From contig NZ_LECT01000007.1 of NCBI RefSeq assembly GCF_001027925.1, positions 248,001 through 312,000 on the forward strand: 64,000 nucleotides of DNA, written 5' to 3'. The first letter of the stretch is position 1, and each line of letters opens with the position of its first letter. The stretch is from Rhodopirellula islandica (lineage in GTDB: Bacteria; Planctomycetota; Planctomycetia; Pirellulales; Pirellulaceae). Shown here piece by piece: positions 16,999 to 25,306 of the stretch. The notes under the pieces were generated by a model. That model did no database searches, was not told the origin of the DNA, and was given only the letters and a program-made list of their open reading frames with translations. The translations under genes were made by a program, and so were the position numbers.

Positions 16999-17904
16999 AT
17001 GCCCCGTCCACTCAGTGAAGCCCAGCTTGCCGACTACGACCGCCAAGGATTCTTGTTGGCTTCGTCTTTGTTCGATCCCGATGAGATCGAACTGCTGCGA
17101 CGCTCCGCCAAAGAAGACAAGCGTTTGGACGACCACGCGTTTGGTCGCGACGATGGTGAAGGCGGCACCGTGCGATTGTCTCTTTGGAACCATCCCGGTG
17201 ACGGTGTCTATGGTGCGTTTGCAAGGTGCGATCGAATCGTGGAAAGGGCTGGGCAACTGTTGCGTGACGAACCCTATCACTATCACTCCAAGATGATCAT
17301 GAAGGACGCGCGCGTCGGTGGCGCGTGGGCCTGGCATCAAGATTACGGCTACTGGTACGGCAACGGCGTTTTGACGCCGAATCTAGTCAGTTGTTTCATC
17401 GCCGTTGATCCGGCAACCAAAGAAAACGGGTGCTTGCAAGTCATCCGCGGCTCCCATGCGTGTGGACGCATTCATCATCAATTGACCGGTCAGCAAGCCG
17501 GGGCGGACCCGGAACGCGTGACCGAGATTTTGAAACGGTTCGAGCTCCTGCACGTTGAAATGAGTCCGGGTGATGTGCTCTTCTTCCATTCCAACCTGTT
17601 GCACCGCAGCGATCAAAATCACAGCGAGAATCCTCGTTGGTCCATGATCTGTTGCTACAACGCGAAGTCCAATGATCCTTACAAGGAATCGCATCACCCA
17701 CGCTACACGCCACTGAATCGGTTGCCTGACTCCGCGGTACGCGAGATTGGAGCGCAGCGATTTGACGCCGTTGGCACCGCCGGATCTGGAACGAATGGTT
17801 CTGGCCAAGGCGATGAACAAAGTGCATCGATGGCATGGCTGGATCCCAATCGAGATGCCAGCGCAACCGCATTGAACGCGAATTCAAAGGACGCTGAGAA
17901 TTGA
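16999..17904 (+). CDS. Phytanoyl-CoA dioxygenase (PhyH) family Fe(II)/2OG oxygenase
   Basis: A 301-residue member of the PhyH family. The metal triad reads His113-x-Asp115 (AWHQDYG) and His202 (NLLHRSDQN); Arg213 is placed to bind 2-oxoglutarate. [11 protein letters not shown] and SPGDVLFFH are further family signatures. Such enzymes hydroxylate small molecules; bacterial members have diverse substrates. I start at [10 protein letters not shown] because the upstream in-frame sequence is not conserved-looking. The stop overlaps by four bases the TTG start of the oxidoreductase gene downstream, so the two are probably coupled. It lies just after the REP pair. Confidence 0.85.
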   Translation: MPRPLSEAQLADYDRQGFLLASSLFDPDEIELLRRSAKEDKRLDDHAFGRDDGEGGTVRLSLWNHPGDGVYGAFARCDRIVERAGQLLRDEPYHYHSKMIMKDARVGGAWAWHQDYGYWYGNGVLTPNLVSCFIAVDPATKENGCLQVIRGSHACGRIHHQLTGQQAGADPERVTEILKRFELLHVEMSPGDVLFFHSNLLHRSDQNHSENPRWSMICCYNAKSNDPYKESHHPRYTPLNRLPDSAVREIGAQRFDAVGTAGSGTNGSGQGDEQSASMAWLDPNRDASATALNANSKDAEN

Positions 17905-19004
17905 CGCAGCGTGAGAGCAACGCGGCCGACTTGGGCATCGATCCCGTTATGCCGAAAGATCGCGAGGTGCCGATCGGGTGCATCGGTGCTGGGTTCATCA
18001 TGGATGATTGCCAGTTGGTGGCGTACCGAGCCGCGGGATTTCAGCCCGCTGCAATCGCTTCGCGGCGAAGAGAACAAGCCGCCTCGGTGGCAGAGCGGCA
18101 TGGAATCAGCAAGGTCTTTGACAATCCCAGCGAACTTTTGGCCGACAGTTCAATCCCGGTCATCGACATCGCGGTCCCACCGGACGTTCAACTCGAGATC
18201 ATTCGGGAAGCGGTGCGGCACCCGCACATCCGTGGCATCTTGGTTCAAAAACCCATCGCGGGTTGTCTTGCCAAAGCCAAGCAAATCGTCGATCTCTGCC
18301 GCGACGCTGGTATCACGCTTTGTGTCAATCAAAACATGCGCTACGACCAGTCGGTTCGGGCGTGCAAGACGCTGCTGGCTCAAGGCCAACTCGGCGAGCC
18401 TGTTTTAGCGACCATTGACATGCGAGCGATCCCGCACTGGATGCCTTGGCAACAACGGCAGGGGTGGATGACCTGCCGGATCATGTCGATCCACCACTTG
18501 GACGCCATGCGGTACTGGTTTGGAGATCCTATTCGTGTCTTCGCCAGCTTCCGGACCGACCCGCGAACGACGTTCTCGCACGTGGACGGCATCGGACTGT
18601 ACATCCTGGAATACGCCAACGGTTTGCGTTGTCAAATTTGCGACGACGTGTGGGCAGGACCGGCTCGCGAAGGCGCGGCCGAAGACTTGGGGATCACTTG
18701 GCGAGTCGAGGGCACCAAGGGGATGGCTCGCGGAACCATCGGTTGGCCCAAGTACCCGCTTCGCAGCCCCAGCACAATCGACTGGACCACGACCGACATC
18801 GGCCGATGGGAACAACCACGCTGGGACCAAGTCTGGTTCCCCGACGCGTTCGCCGGACCGATGGCAGAACTGCTGGTCGCTTTGGAAACCGGCATCGAAC
18901 CCAACCTAAGCGGTCGCGACAACCTTCGTACAATGGCTTTGGTCGACGCATGTTACGAATCAGCGAAAACCCACCGTGCGATCGAGCTCCCAACAACGTT
19001 GTAG
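17901..19004 (+). CDS. Gfo/Idh/MocA-family NAD(P)-dependent oxidoreductase
   Basis: A 367-residue protein if translation starts at the TTG at 17901 (TTGA overlap with the PhyH stop); ATG at 17950 would also keep the whole Rossmann fold. GCIGAGFI is the dinucleotide-binding glycine motif. LVQKPIAG corresponds to the family EKP motif with Gln in place of Glu. The C-terminal half is the beta-sheet substrate domain, with [13 protein letters not shown] carrying the conserved His-Asp region. Family members oxidise or reduce sugars, inositols and related compounds. Coupling to a PhyH oxygenase suggests joint action on one sugar-like or plant/algal-derived substrate; this is inference. Confidence 0.82.
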   Translation: MTQRESNAADLGIDPVMPKDREVPIGCIGAGFIMDDCQLVAYRAAGFQPAAIASRRREQAASVAERHGISKVFDNPSELLADSSIPVIDIAVPPDVQLEIIREAVRHPHIRGILVQKPIAGCLAKAKQIVDLCRDAGITLCVNQNMRYDQSVRACKTLLAQGQLGEPVLATIDMRAIPHWMPWQQRQGWMTCRIMSIHHLDAMRYWFGDPIRVFASFRTDPRTTFSHVDGIGLYILEYANGLRCQICDDVWAGPAREGAAEDLGITWRVEGTKGMARGTIGWPKYPLRSPSTIDWTTTDIGRWEQPRWDQVWFPDAFAGPMAELLVALETGIEPNLSGRDNLRTMALVDACYESAKTHRAIELPTTL

Positions 19005-19011
19005 AATTCAT

Positions 19012-19260
19012 TCACCACGAACTCACATCAATTGGCAAACCGCTGGCAAGCAAATCATTTTTGCGGTCAGCCAATTCCTGAGCCGCCGCGTTCTGGCGAG
19101 CGAACCACCAAGCGACAACCAGAAAGATCAGCCAGAGCGGCAAAACAACAAAGAAGAACACCGCCAAGTTTCGCGGGGTCAACAATCGCGTGAGCAAACT
19201 GGACGCGGACTTTGACTCATTCGATGACGTCGCGTTTGCGGAGAGAGGTTCGGAAGACAT
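19012..19260 (-). CDS. Small single-TM protein, function unknown
   Basis: The proposed 82-residue product has a Ser/Asn-rich N-terminus, one strong hydrophobic segment (NLAVFFFVVLPLWLIFLVVAWWFA, about 36-59) and a polar tail. I start at MSSEPLSAN; an in-frame ATG at 19299 would add 13 residues. It ends eight bases before the Gfo/Idh/MocA stop on the other strand. It follows the DUF1343 gene on the same strand by about 120 bases, with a hairpin at 19318-19344 between them. No family recognised. Confidence 0.5.
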   Translation of the reverse strand: MSSEPLSANATSSNESKSASSLLTRLLTPRNLAVFFFVVLPLWLIFLVVAWWFARQNAAAQELADRKNDLLASGLPIDVSSW

Positions 19261-19317
19261 GTTGGCTGTTTCAGACGAGAGGTGAGCAGCGAACGACAAA
19301 TGGGTAGTGGACGAAGC

Positions 19318-19344
19318 GACGAGTCCCTTGCACGAGGACTCGTC
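19318..19344. terminator. 9-bp hairpin after DUF1343 gene
   Basis: GACGAGTCC and GGACTCGTC pair perfectly around a nine-base loop. It lies 37 bases past the DUF1343 stop on the minus strand. There is no T-run, so a role as transcription end or processing site is only a suggestion. Confidence 0.35.
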
Positions 19345-19380
19345 ACCTCGTCCACCACGACAACCGATTGCCCAGCAGCA

Positions 19381-20586
19381 TCAACGATACATCAAATACT
19401 TTTCCCGACGTGCTTCGAATTCCGACAGCTCTTCTTGGTAGGCCGCCTGCAACTGCTCCACCGATTGACCGCCAAGGATTCCTTCCGCTGTTTTCTGGCT
19501 GACCAACAGACGGTTGAGAGACTTCGTATTCCAGTCATCGGGGGCAAGTCCCTGCAATGTCACGGCAATGGTCAGCGCCGTTCGCAACGGATCAAACTCA
19601 GCCCGCTCAGTCAGGATCACGTTCACTCCGCCACACTTTTCATTGGCGAATTTGCTGGCGTCCGGAGTGAACTCGATTGGAACGAAGCTCACCCCGCTCA
19701 ATCCCTGTGCGTTCAGTTCACGAGCCAATTCCAACGCATCGATCCAGGGAGCACCGAAGTGTTCGAAAGGTGTGTCCGTACCACGGCCCACGGACAAATT
19801 GGTCGTCTCCCACAACCCAATCGCCGGATACAGGTAGGCCGCATTGAGACTTCGCATATTCGGTGATGGATTGATCCACACGCGTCCGGTTTGATCGAAC
19901 CCCGGACGGCCTTCCCAGCCCTCCATCGGAATGACTTGCAAATCCAGGTCGAGTTCCCATTCCGCTTGGAACATCTTGGCCAGCTCACCAATCGTCATCC
20001 CATGCCGGACGGGAATGCGATGGTAAGCGATGAAGGATTCGCTGCCCGCATCGGTGACTGGGCCTTGCACCTCCGTCCCGTTGATCGGATTGGGCCGATC
20101 CAAAACAACAAACCGAACATCGTTTTCGGCCGCCGCTTTCATCGCACCACCCATCGTCGAGATGTAGGTGTAGAAGCGAACGCCAATGTCTTGAATATCA
20201 AAAACCAGCGTGTCGATGCCTTCCAGCATCTCCGCCGTCGGAACACGAGTCTTGCCATACAGACTGTGGACTTTCAATCCGGTCAACGAATCCCGCTGGT
20301 CGTCGATGTTGGCTTGATCCAATTGGCCCACAAATCCATGTTCAGGACTGAACAAGGCCACCAGATTCACGTCCTTCGAATCGTGCAGCAACTGAACCGT
20401 CGAGACGCCTGCGAGGTTCGTGCCTGTGTGGTTCGTGATCAGGCCCACCTTGCGTCCCGCCAAGGCCGCAAAATCATCTTGCTGCAAGACATCGATCCCG
20501 GCCAGCACTTGAGCGGTGACGGCGTTTGTGTGAGCGAAACAAAGCGTGATTGTGAGCAGACAAACGGCAAAGAACTGGTGAGGCAT
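19381..20586 (-). CDS. namZ: Exported DUF1343 protein, NamZ-like exo-N-acetylmuramidase
   Basis: A 401-residue protein with a signal peptide (MPHQFFAVCLLTITLCFAHTNA). The mature part starts GIDVL and carries the DUF1343 signatures GLITNHTG, LFSPEHGF (Glu82), DIQDIGVRFYTY, VLDRPNPI, and SPNMRS. DUF1343 members from Bacillus and Bacteroidetes are NamZ enzymes that release terminal MurNAc from peptidoglycan fragments. The gene follows the sodium:solute symporter gene by about 95 bases on the same strand and sits near murQ and a BadF-type kinase. That context supports MurNAc release before uptake. I start at MPHQFF, where the leader begins. Family confident; the exact activity is inferred from homology and context. 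Confidence 0.82.
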   Translation of the reverse strand: MPHQFFAVCLLTITLCFAHTNAVTAQVLAGIDVLQQDDFAALAGRKVGLITNHTGTNLAGVSTVQLLHDSKDVNLVALFSPEHGFVGQLDQANIDDQRDSLTGLKVHSLYGKTRVPTAEMLEGIDTLVFDIQDIGVRFYTYISTMGGAMKAAAENDVRFVVLDRPNPINGTEVQGPVTDAGSESFIAYHRIPVRHGMTIGELAKMFQAEWELDLDLQVIPMEGWEGRPGFDQTGRVWINPSPNMRSLNAAYLYPAIGLWETTNLSVGRGTDTPFEHFGAPWIDALELARELNAQGLSGVSFVPIEFTPDASKFANEKCGGVNVILTERAEFDPLRTALTIAVTLQGLAPDDWNTKSLNRLLVSQKTAEGILGGQSVEQLQAAYQEELSEFEARREKYLMYR

Positions 20587-20681
20587 GATCGCTTGAGAGT
20601 GAGCGTGATTTTCGGGAAGCAATGTCAATCATAACCCGCCCCACGACCGAACGATCACCTTGGCTGTGTCGCGGACATGTT

Positions 20682-22205
20682 TCATTGGCCCGTTTGCGGC
20701 CCCGCAGGAATCAAGCGACTGGCGACATACCCTGAAACAAAGGTGGTGACGGAGCCGATGATCGCCAACCAAGGCCACGCAACCAGCGTTGCAAATTTGA
20801 TCGCGGTGAGCACTGCCATGCCGGTCATCATCCCGACCAATGCACCACGTTGGTGAGCGGAAGTGGTCAGAATCCCAAGCAGGAAAACGCCCAACAAGAT
20901 CCCAGCCGTGAAGCCAGCAATGGCCAGAGCATCGCTGATGACACTGCTCGAAAGGTAGCTCGCACCGATCCCAATCGCGATCTGGATCAATCCAAAGGCA
21001 ACGGTCAGCTTGCGACTGACGCCGAGAAGGTTGCCAGACACTTCGTCATCGGAACTCTTCTCGTCAGCGACCTTGTTCTCCGATCGGTTGCGGCGAGCAA
21101 GCAACCAAGGCTGATAGAAATCCGAGACCGCCGCAGACGCCGAGGAATTCAAGGAACTGGACAACGTGGACATGGCTGCCGCAAACACCGCCGCCAACGT
21201 GATGCCGACCAAGCCAACAGGCAGGTAGTCCACGATGAACGCTGCGAACACTTCATCGTTGTGCTCGAACGCTCGCGGATGAATTTGCGAATAGAAGCCT
21301 GCCAAAGCGACCCCCAGCAACAAGAACAAAGCGAATTGGATCAGCACCACCACGCCGCTGGCGACCACCGCACGCTGTGCATCCAACGTGCTCCGCGCGG
21401 CCAGATAACGCTGAACGATCATTTGATCGGTCCCGTGTGTCCCCAGCGTCAACACGGCTCCTCCGATGACTCCCGACCAAAACGTGAAGGGCTCCGTCAG
21501 GACACTGAAGTTGTCGGTCGATCGCCAACGAAAGTCAAAGACCTGGAAACGCCCGGTCTCCTGGCCGAACTCAACGAGTTGTTGCCAACCACCCGGGAAG
21601 TAGTTGACCAGGATCTGCAACGACAGCACCCCACCCACCATATAAACCACCAACTGGATGCAGTCGCTCCAGATCACAGCTTTGATCCCACCAAAGAACG
21701 TGTAGACGATCGTGAAGCCCCCCAAGATCACAATGCAGCTGACAAGGTCAACGCTGAGAACCTTCTCCAACGCAATGCCGGCCAAGAACAGCCGCAAACC
21801 GTCGCCCAGATTCCGGGTGACCAAAAACAACAACGATGCGAACCGTTTGCTGGAGTCGCCAAACCGCGTGGCCAGAATCTCATAGGCCGAATAGATTTCA
21901 CCGCGGCGAAACAGGGGCACCAACACGACCGCCACAATCAAGCGGCCAATCACCAACCCCATCCCCAACTGCAGAAACCGCATGTCACCGTCGACCGCAA
22001 AGGCGATCCCAGGCACACTCAAAAAAGTCGCGGTGCTGGTTTCCGTGGCGACGATCGACCCCAAGATCGACCACCAGGGCATGTCGCGTCCACCCAGCAA
22101 GTATCCGGCCAAGTCCTTCTGGTCCCGTCCGACCCACAGACCAAAGCCAACCATCGCGAGCATGTAGATGACCAGAACCGCAAGGTCAAAGGAGCTGATA
22201 GCCAA
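20682..22205 (-). CDS. Sodium:solute symporter (SSS family), probable MurNAc importer
   Basis: A 507-residue integral membrane protein with about 13 hydrophobic segments. The SSS signature appears as GTHGTDQMIVQRYLAARS, preceded by the unwound first helix region LAGYLLGGRDMPWW and ATETSTATF typical of sodium symporters. It would import a small solute with Na+. Downstream on the same strand is a NamZ-like gene; divergent from it is murQ-kinase. In Tannerella, from memory, a symporter of this family (MurT) imports MurNAc beside murK and murQ, so MurNAc is the likely substrate. The 135-base gap to murQ should hold a shared control region. Transporter type is sure; substrate is inferred. Confidence 0.85.
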   Translation of the reverse strand: MAISSFDLAVLVIYMLAMVGFGLWVGRDQKDLAGYLLGGRDMPWWSILGSIVATETSTATFLSVPGIAFAVDGDMRFLQLGMGLVIGRLIVAVVLVPLFRRGEIYSAYEILATRFGDSSKRFASLLFLVTRNLGDGLRLFLAGIALEKVLSVDLVSCIVILGGFTIVYTFFGGIKAVIWSDCIQLVVYMVGGVLSLQILVNYFPGGWQQLVEFGQETGRFQVFDFRWRSTDNFSVLTEPFTFWSGVIGGAVLTLGTHGTDQMIVQRYLAARSTLDAQRAVVASGVVVLIQFALFLLLGVALAGFYSQIHPRAFEHNDEVFAAFIVDYLPVGLVGITLAAVFAAAMSTLSSSLNSSASAAVSDFYQPWLLARRNRSENKVADEKSSDDEVSGNLLGVSRKLTVAFGLIQIAIGIGASYLSSSVISDALAIAGFTAGILLGVFLLGILTTSAHQRGALVGMMTGMAVLTAIKFATLVAWPWLAIIGSVTTFVSGYVASRLIPAGPQTGQ

Positions 22206-22340
22206 GTGTCGAGTCTCGTGTGCTGTAGTCGATTTTGTGCTTTGAATCCGCCTCGCCTGATCAGTGCGGTTACCTTACTGTATTTTGATGCGATCAGTTT
22301 TGTTGCGGTCAGGGAAATCACTCATGCGAAACCATCCACC
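22206..22340. promoter_or_regulatory. Divergent control region between symporter and murQ
   Basis: The 135 bases between the divergent starts contain GATCAGT twice in the same orientation (22259-22265 and 22292-22298), 33 bases apart, or about three helical turns. They could be half-sites for a repressor or activator. The AT-rich stretch at about 22270-22288 could hold a -10 element. No regulator gene (such as an RpiR-type MurR) is in the cluster. Weak evidence. Confidence 0.3.
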
Positions 22341-23240
22341 ATGCTGAACCAATTGACCACGGAAGCCAGCAACCCGGCCTCTGCCCAGATCGATTCGTTG
22401 TCAGCGTTGCAAATCGTTCAACTGATCAATCAACAAGACGCTTTGATTGCGGCCGCGGTGAACACGCAGGCCGAAAGAATCGCGGAGGCGGTGGATGTGA
22501 TCGCGGACAAATTCCGCTCCAACGGGCGATTGGTTTATCTGGGTGCCGGCACGTCAGGTCGCTTGGGTGTGCTCGACGCCAGCGAATGCCCGCCGACCTT
22601 CCGCACCCCACCCGAGATGGTCGTGGGCGTGATCGCGGGCGGCCCCGAGGCGCTGACCCGAGCAATCGAAGGGGCTGAGGACCATCCGGAATTTGCGAAG
22701 CGTGATTTGGCTGCCATCAACCTGTCCGACAACGATGTGTTGGTGGGGATCGCCACCAGCGGACGAACCCCCTACGTCATCGGCGGGTTGCAACACGCCC
22801 GATCGGTCGGAGCTGTCACTGTCGGACTGAGTTGCAATCCAAACTGCCAATTGCGACCGCTCTCCCAAATCATGATCGCACCGGTCGTGGGACCTGAAGT
22901 GGTCAGCGGTTCCACCCGCTTGAAAGCGGGAACCGCCACCAAGATGGTGCTGAACATGTTGACCACCGGGGCCATGATTCGGATCGGAAAGACATACGGC
23001 AACCGCATGGTCGACGTCCGCGCAACCAACGAAAAACTGGTCGCAAGATCGCGGCAAATGCTTTCCGAGATCGTGGGGATCCCAACCGACCAAGCCGATC
23101 AATTGCTGCACCAGTGCGAGGGCGAAGTGAAAACAGCCATCGTCGTTCACATGCGTGAGGTCTCCCCACAAACGGCGCGACAACAGTTGGCTGACGTGGG
23201 TGGGCACCTGAGTCGCTTGTTCGTGACTCCCCCCGAATGA
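22341..23240 (+). CDS. murQ: N-acetylmuramic acid 6-phosphate etherase
   Basis: The 299-residue product matches the length of E. coli MurQ. It cleaves the lactyl ether of MurNAc-6-phosphate to give GlcNAc-6-phosphate and D-lactate in the cytoplasm. The SIS domain motif LGAGTSGRLGVLDASECPPT contains Glu82, and EGAEDHPE contains Glu113; these correspond to the two Glu residues important in E. coli MurQ. VGIATSGRTPYV and STRLKAGTATKMVLNM are further family signatures. ATG at 22341 is chosen because it gives the family length, although the frame stays open far upstream as antisense of the symporter. The stop overlaps the next start (ATGA), so it is co-translated with the BadF-type kinase. Confidence 0.95.
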   Translation: MLNQLTTEASNPASAQIDSLSALQIVQLINQQDALIAAAVNTQAERIAEAVDVIADKFRSNGRLVYLGAGTSGRLGVLDASECPPTFRTPPEMVVGVIAGGPEALTRAIEGAEDHPEFAKRDLAAINLSDNDVLVGIATSGRTPYVIGGLQHARSVGAVTVGLSCNPNCQLRPLSQIMIAPVVGPEVVSGSTRLKAGTATKMVLNMLTTGAMIRIGKTYGNRMVDVRATNEKLVARSRQMLSEIVGIPTDQADQLLHQCEGEVKTAIVVHMREVSPQTARQQLADVGGHLSRLFVTPPE

Positions 23241-24205
23241 ACGCGTCCACTGGACTGGTGCTGGGAATCGACGGTGGCGGCACCAAAACCGTCGCGTGGC
23301 TCGCGCGGTGTGACTTCCCCCATCATCACACTGCGATTCCCAACGCGATTGAAACGTTTGGCCGCGGACGCGCGGGTTCTTCCAATGTCCGTAGCGTCGG
23401 CTTTGAAACCGCGTTGGGCAATCTGGATCGAGCCGTCGAGAATGCCTTCGCCGATGCAGAAATTCCCCGCGTCATGGTGGACCGGGCTTGCTTGGCGCTG
23501 GCCGGTGCCGGTCGAAACAGCGAACAACAACGCATTCGATCGTGGGCGGATCAATGCCAATTGACGAAGTCATTGACCGTGGTCGATGACGCATTGCCAG
23601 TGCTGTACGCCGCGGCGGAAGACGGGGTTGGCATCGCGCTCATCTCGGGCACCGGGTCGCTGGCACTGGGCCGAAACACCGAAGGTGAGACAGCGAGATG
23701 TGGCGGTTGGGGAAGCTTGTTGGGTGATGAAGGCAGTGGCTACCAGATTTCTCTTGCTGCTCTGCGTGCTGTCGTTCGCGCCGACGATGGGCGCGGTCCC
23801 ACCACCCAACTGCACCAGCGATTGCTGGAACACCACGGGATCACAACGGCCAGTGAATTGATTCCAATCCTCTACACCGACTCGAACAATCGAGTGCAAA
23901 TCGCCTCGCTTGCTCCACTCGTTTTTGAGGTCGCAGGCTCCGGAGATTCGGTCGCCCAACAGATCCTTGATCAAGCGTCCACGGATCTTGCCGAGATGGT
24001 GAACACGCTGGTCGCTCGCCTTGGCATGTCCGACCACCCCTGCTCATTGGCAGGCACCGGCAGCGTGCTGATTCATCAACCAGCGTTCACACAAAGCGTC
24101 CGTGACAAGCTGGCACGAACTGGAATCGAAACCACCTACCGTGCGATTCCTGAATCAGTGGCAGGCACGCTGGTGATTGCAATGGGATCGACCACAACTC
24201 ACTGA
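23237..24205 (+). CDS. BadF/BadG/BcrA/BcrD-type amino sugar kinase (MurK-like)
   Basis: A 322-residue ASKHA-fold kinase. LGIDGGGTKT (about 9-18) is the phosphate-1 loop. ISGTGSLALG and GGWGSLLGDEGSGY are the next nucleotide-binding motifs, and SLAGTGSVL near the C-terminus closes the ATP site. Family members phosphorylate GlcNAc, glucosamine or, as in Clostridium MurK, both MurNAc and GlcNAc. Overlap with murQ makes MurNAc-6-kinase the natural role: it would make the MurQ substrate from MurNAc brought in by the symporter. ATG at 23237 overlaps the murQ stop. Kinase fold confident; substrate inferred from context. Confidence 0.85.
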   Translation: MNASTGLVLGIDGGGTKTVAWLARCDFPHHHTAIPNAIETFGRGRAGSSNVRSVGFETALGNLDRAVENAFADAEIPRVMVDRACLALAGAGRNSEQQRIRSWADQCQLTKSLTVVDDALPVLYAAAEDGVGIALISGTGSLALGRNTEGETARCGGWGSLLGDEGSGYQISLAALRAVVRADDGRGPTTQLHQRLLEHHGITTASELIPILYTDSNNRVQIASLAPLVFEVAGSGDSVAQQILDQASTDLAEMVNTLVARLGMSDHPCSLAGTGSVLIHQPAFTQSVRDKLARTGIETTYRAIPESVAGTLVIAMGSTTTH

Positions 24206-24229
24206 AACTGAATCAGCGAGTCTCAACGA

Positions 24230-24940
24230 TCACCAGGCACCGCATTCGGGCTCGTGTTCGTCTTCGACGCCCAGGCGTGTTTTGAACTGCTGGAACTTGT
24301 CGTACAAGCGTTCACTGCTGCTGTGCACGTGTTCAGCCTCGGTGATGAACTTGATCGAGTCATCCGGATAAACATCCGAATTGATCAACGCCTGGCGGAA
24401 TCCATCCAGTGGCGTTCCGTAGGCGATCAACAGTTTGTGTTCGTCCAGTTGGACTTCCTGTTGCTTGGCCGTGTTGATGATCGCGATTCCAGTGCAGCCA
24501 TCGTTGAGCAACACGTCTTCGAATTCCATCAAGATGCTTTTCAGCACGGGAACATCGATGTGCTCACGGTACAGGTCTTCGTGTTGCGAAGAACTGTGAT
24601 GGCTGGTTTCCAACACCACATCGACCACGGTTCCCAGTTGATCGATCAGATCCAAGAACACATCCATCAAAACAGGTTTGGATGCGGCGGCCATGATGAC
24701 CGGCGTGGTGGATCCGTTGGATTCGTCCACGTACTTGTCGTACCGAAATCCCTGACTGGGGGAAATCTGGACGTCGTAGGAAGGTCGGATGGCGTCGGTC
24801 AATTCGAACATCCCATAGGTTTTGATCCCCATGTGAACCTGCAGTTCTTCGTCCGAGAGACGTTCGAAGCTGCCAGGTGCGGATGTTGGAATCGCGTCGT
24901 CCTGTGCCGTCGGACGAAGGATGCGTTTGAGAAAGCCCAT
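24230..24940 (-). CDS. Hypothetical soluble protein (236 aa)
   Basis: The product has no signal peptide or membrane segment. It begins MGFLKRILRP, then an acidic alpha/beta body including IIMAAASKPVLMDVFLDLIDQLG-type hydrophobic strands and helices, VVLETSHHSSSQHED, and a Glu/His-rich C-terminus ending ECGAW. The codon usage and length look like a genuine gene. It is convergent with the kinase gene, 24 bases apart. I recognise no family and cannot assign a role. Confidence 0.65.
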   Translation of the reverse strand: MGFLKRILRPTAQDDAIPTSAPGSFERLSDEELQVHMGIKTYGMFELTDAIRPSYDVQISPSQGFRYDKYVDESNGSTTPVIMAAASKPVLMDVFLDLIDQLGTVVDVVLETSHHSSSQHEDLYREHIDVPVLKSILMEFEDVLLNDGCTGIAIINTAKQQEVQLDEHKLLIAYGTPLDGFRQALINSDVYPDDSIKFITEAEHVHSSSERLYDKFQQFKTRLGVEDEHEPECGAW

Positions 24941-25306
24941 TTGATTGGTAATTTTCGACGCGTGTGTGATGACGACACCAGGGTGGAAAAGATTGCCTGA
25001 GCCGGTTCACCGCTGCGACTGGTGAACACACAAAGCTAGGTCACGTCACGGCCAAGACCCCGCAACTGTCCCAGAACCGCTCAAAACTCGCTGAATGGCC
25101 CGTGAGACGGCCTCCCAAGCGTTTCCACCGTCATAACCCGAACAATCGTTTCTCCCAACTCACCCCAAGCGGGGCCCTGGTTCGCCCGGATCCTTGCGAA
25201 AGAGGTTGACACGCACGCCTGGGAGTCGACATTGAGACGTTAGCGGGGGCCGCGCGCCGCCTTTTTCAAAAACGCTTCTCTGAAGACGCTTTCGAGCGGC
25301 TGGTTC
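24941..25306. other. Divergent intergenic region
   Basis: About 365 bases hold the promoters of the hypothetical gene (minus) and the transglutaminase-like gene (plus). TTGACA at about 25206 is a good -35 hexamer for the plus strand, but the bases 17 downstream (ACATTG) are a poor -10. No gene, RNA or repeat is seen. Confidence 0.4.

Noticed and set aside
16736-17011. 91-codon frame over the REP pair
   Set aside because: Coding appearance comes from the palindromic repeats; no conserved segment.
20850-22340. Plus-strand open frame extending murQ upstream by about 490 codons
   Set aside because: It is the antisense of the sodium symporter gene, rich in Gln/His/Arg with no domain; murQ has normal length from 22341.
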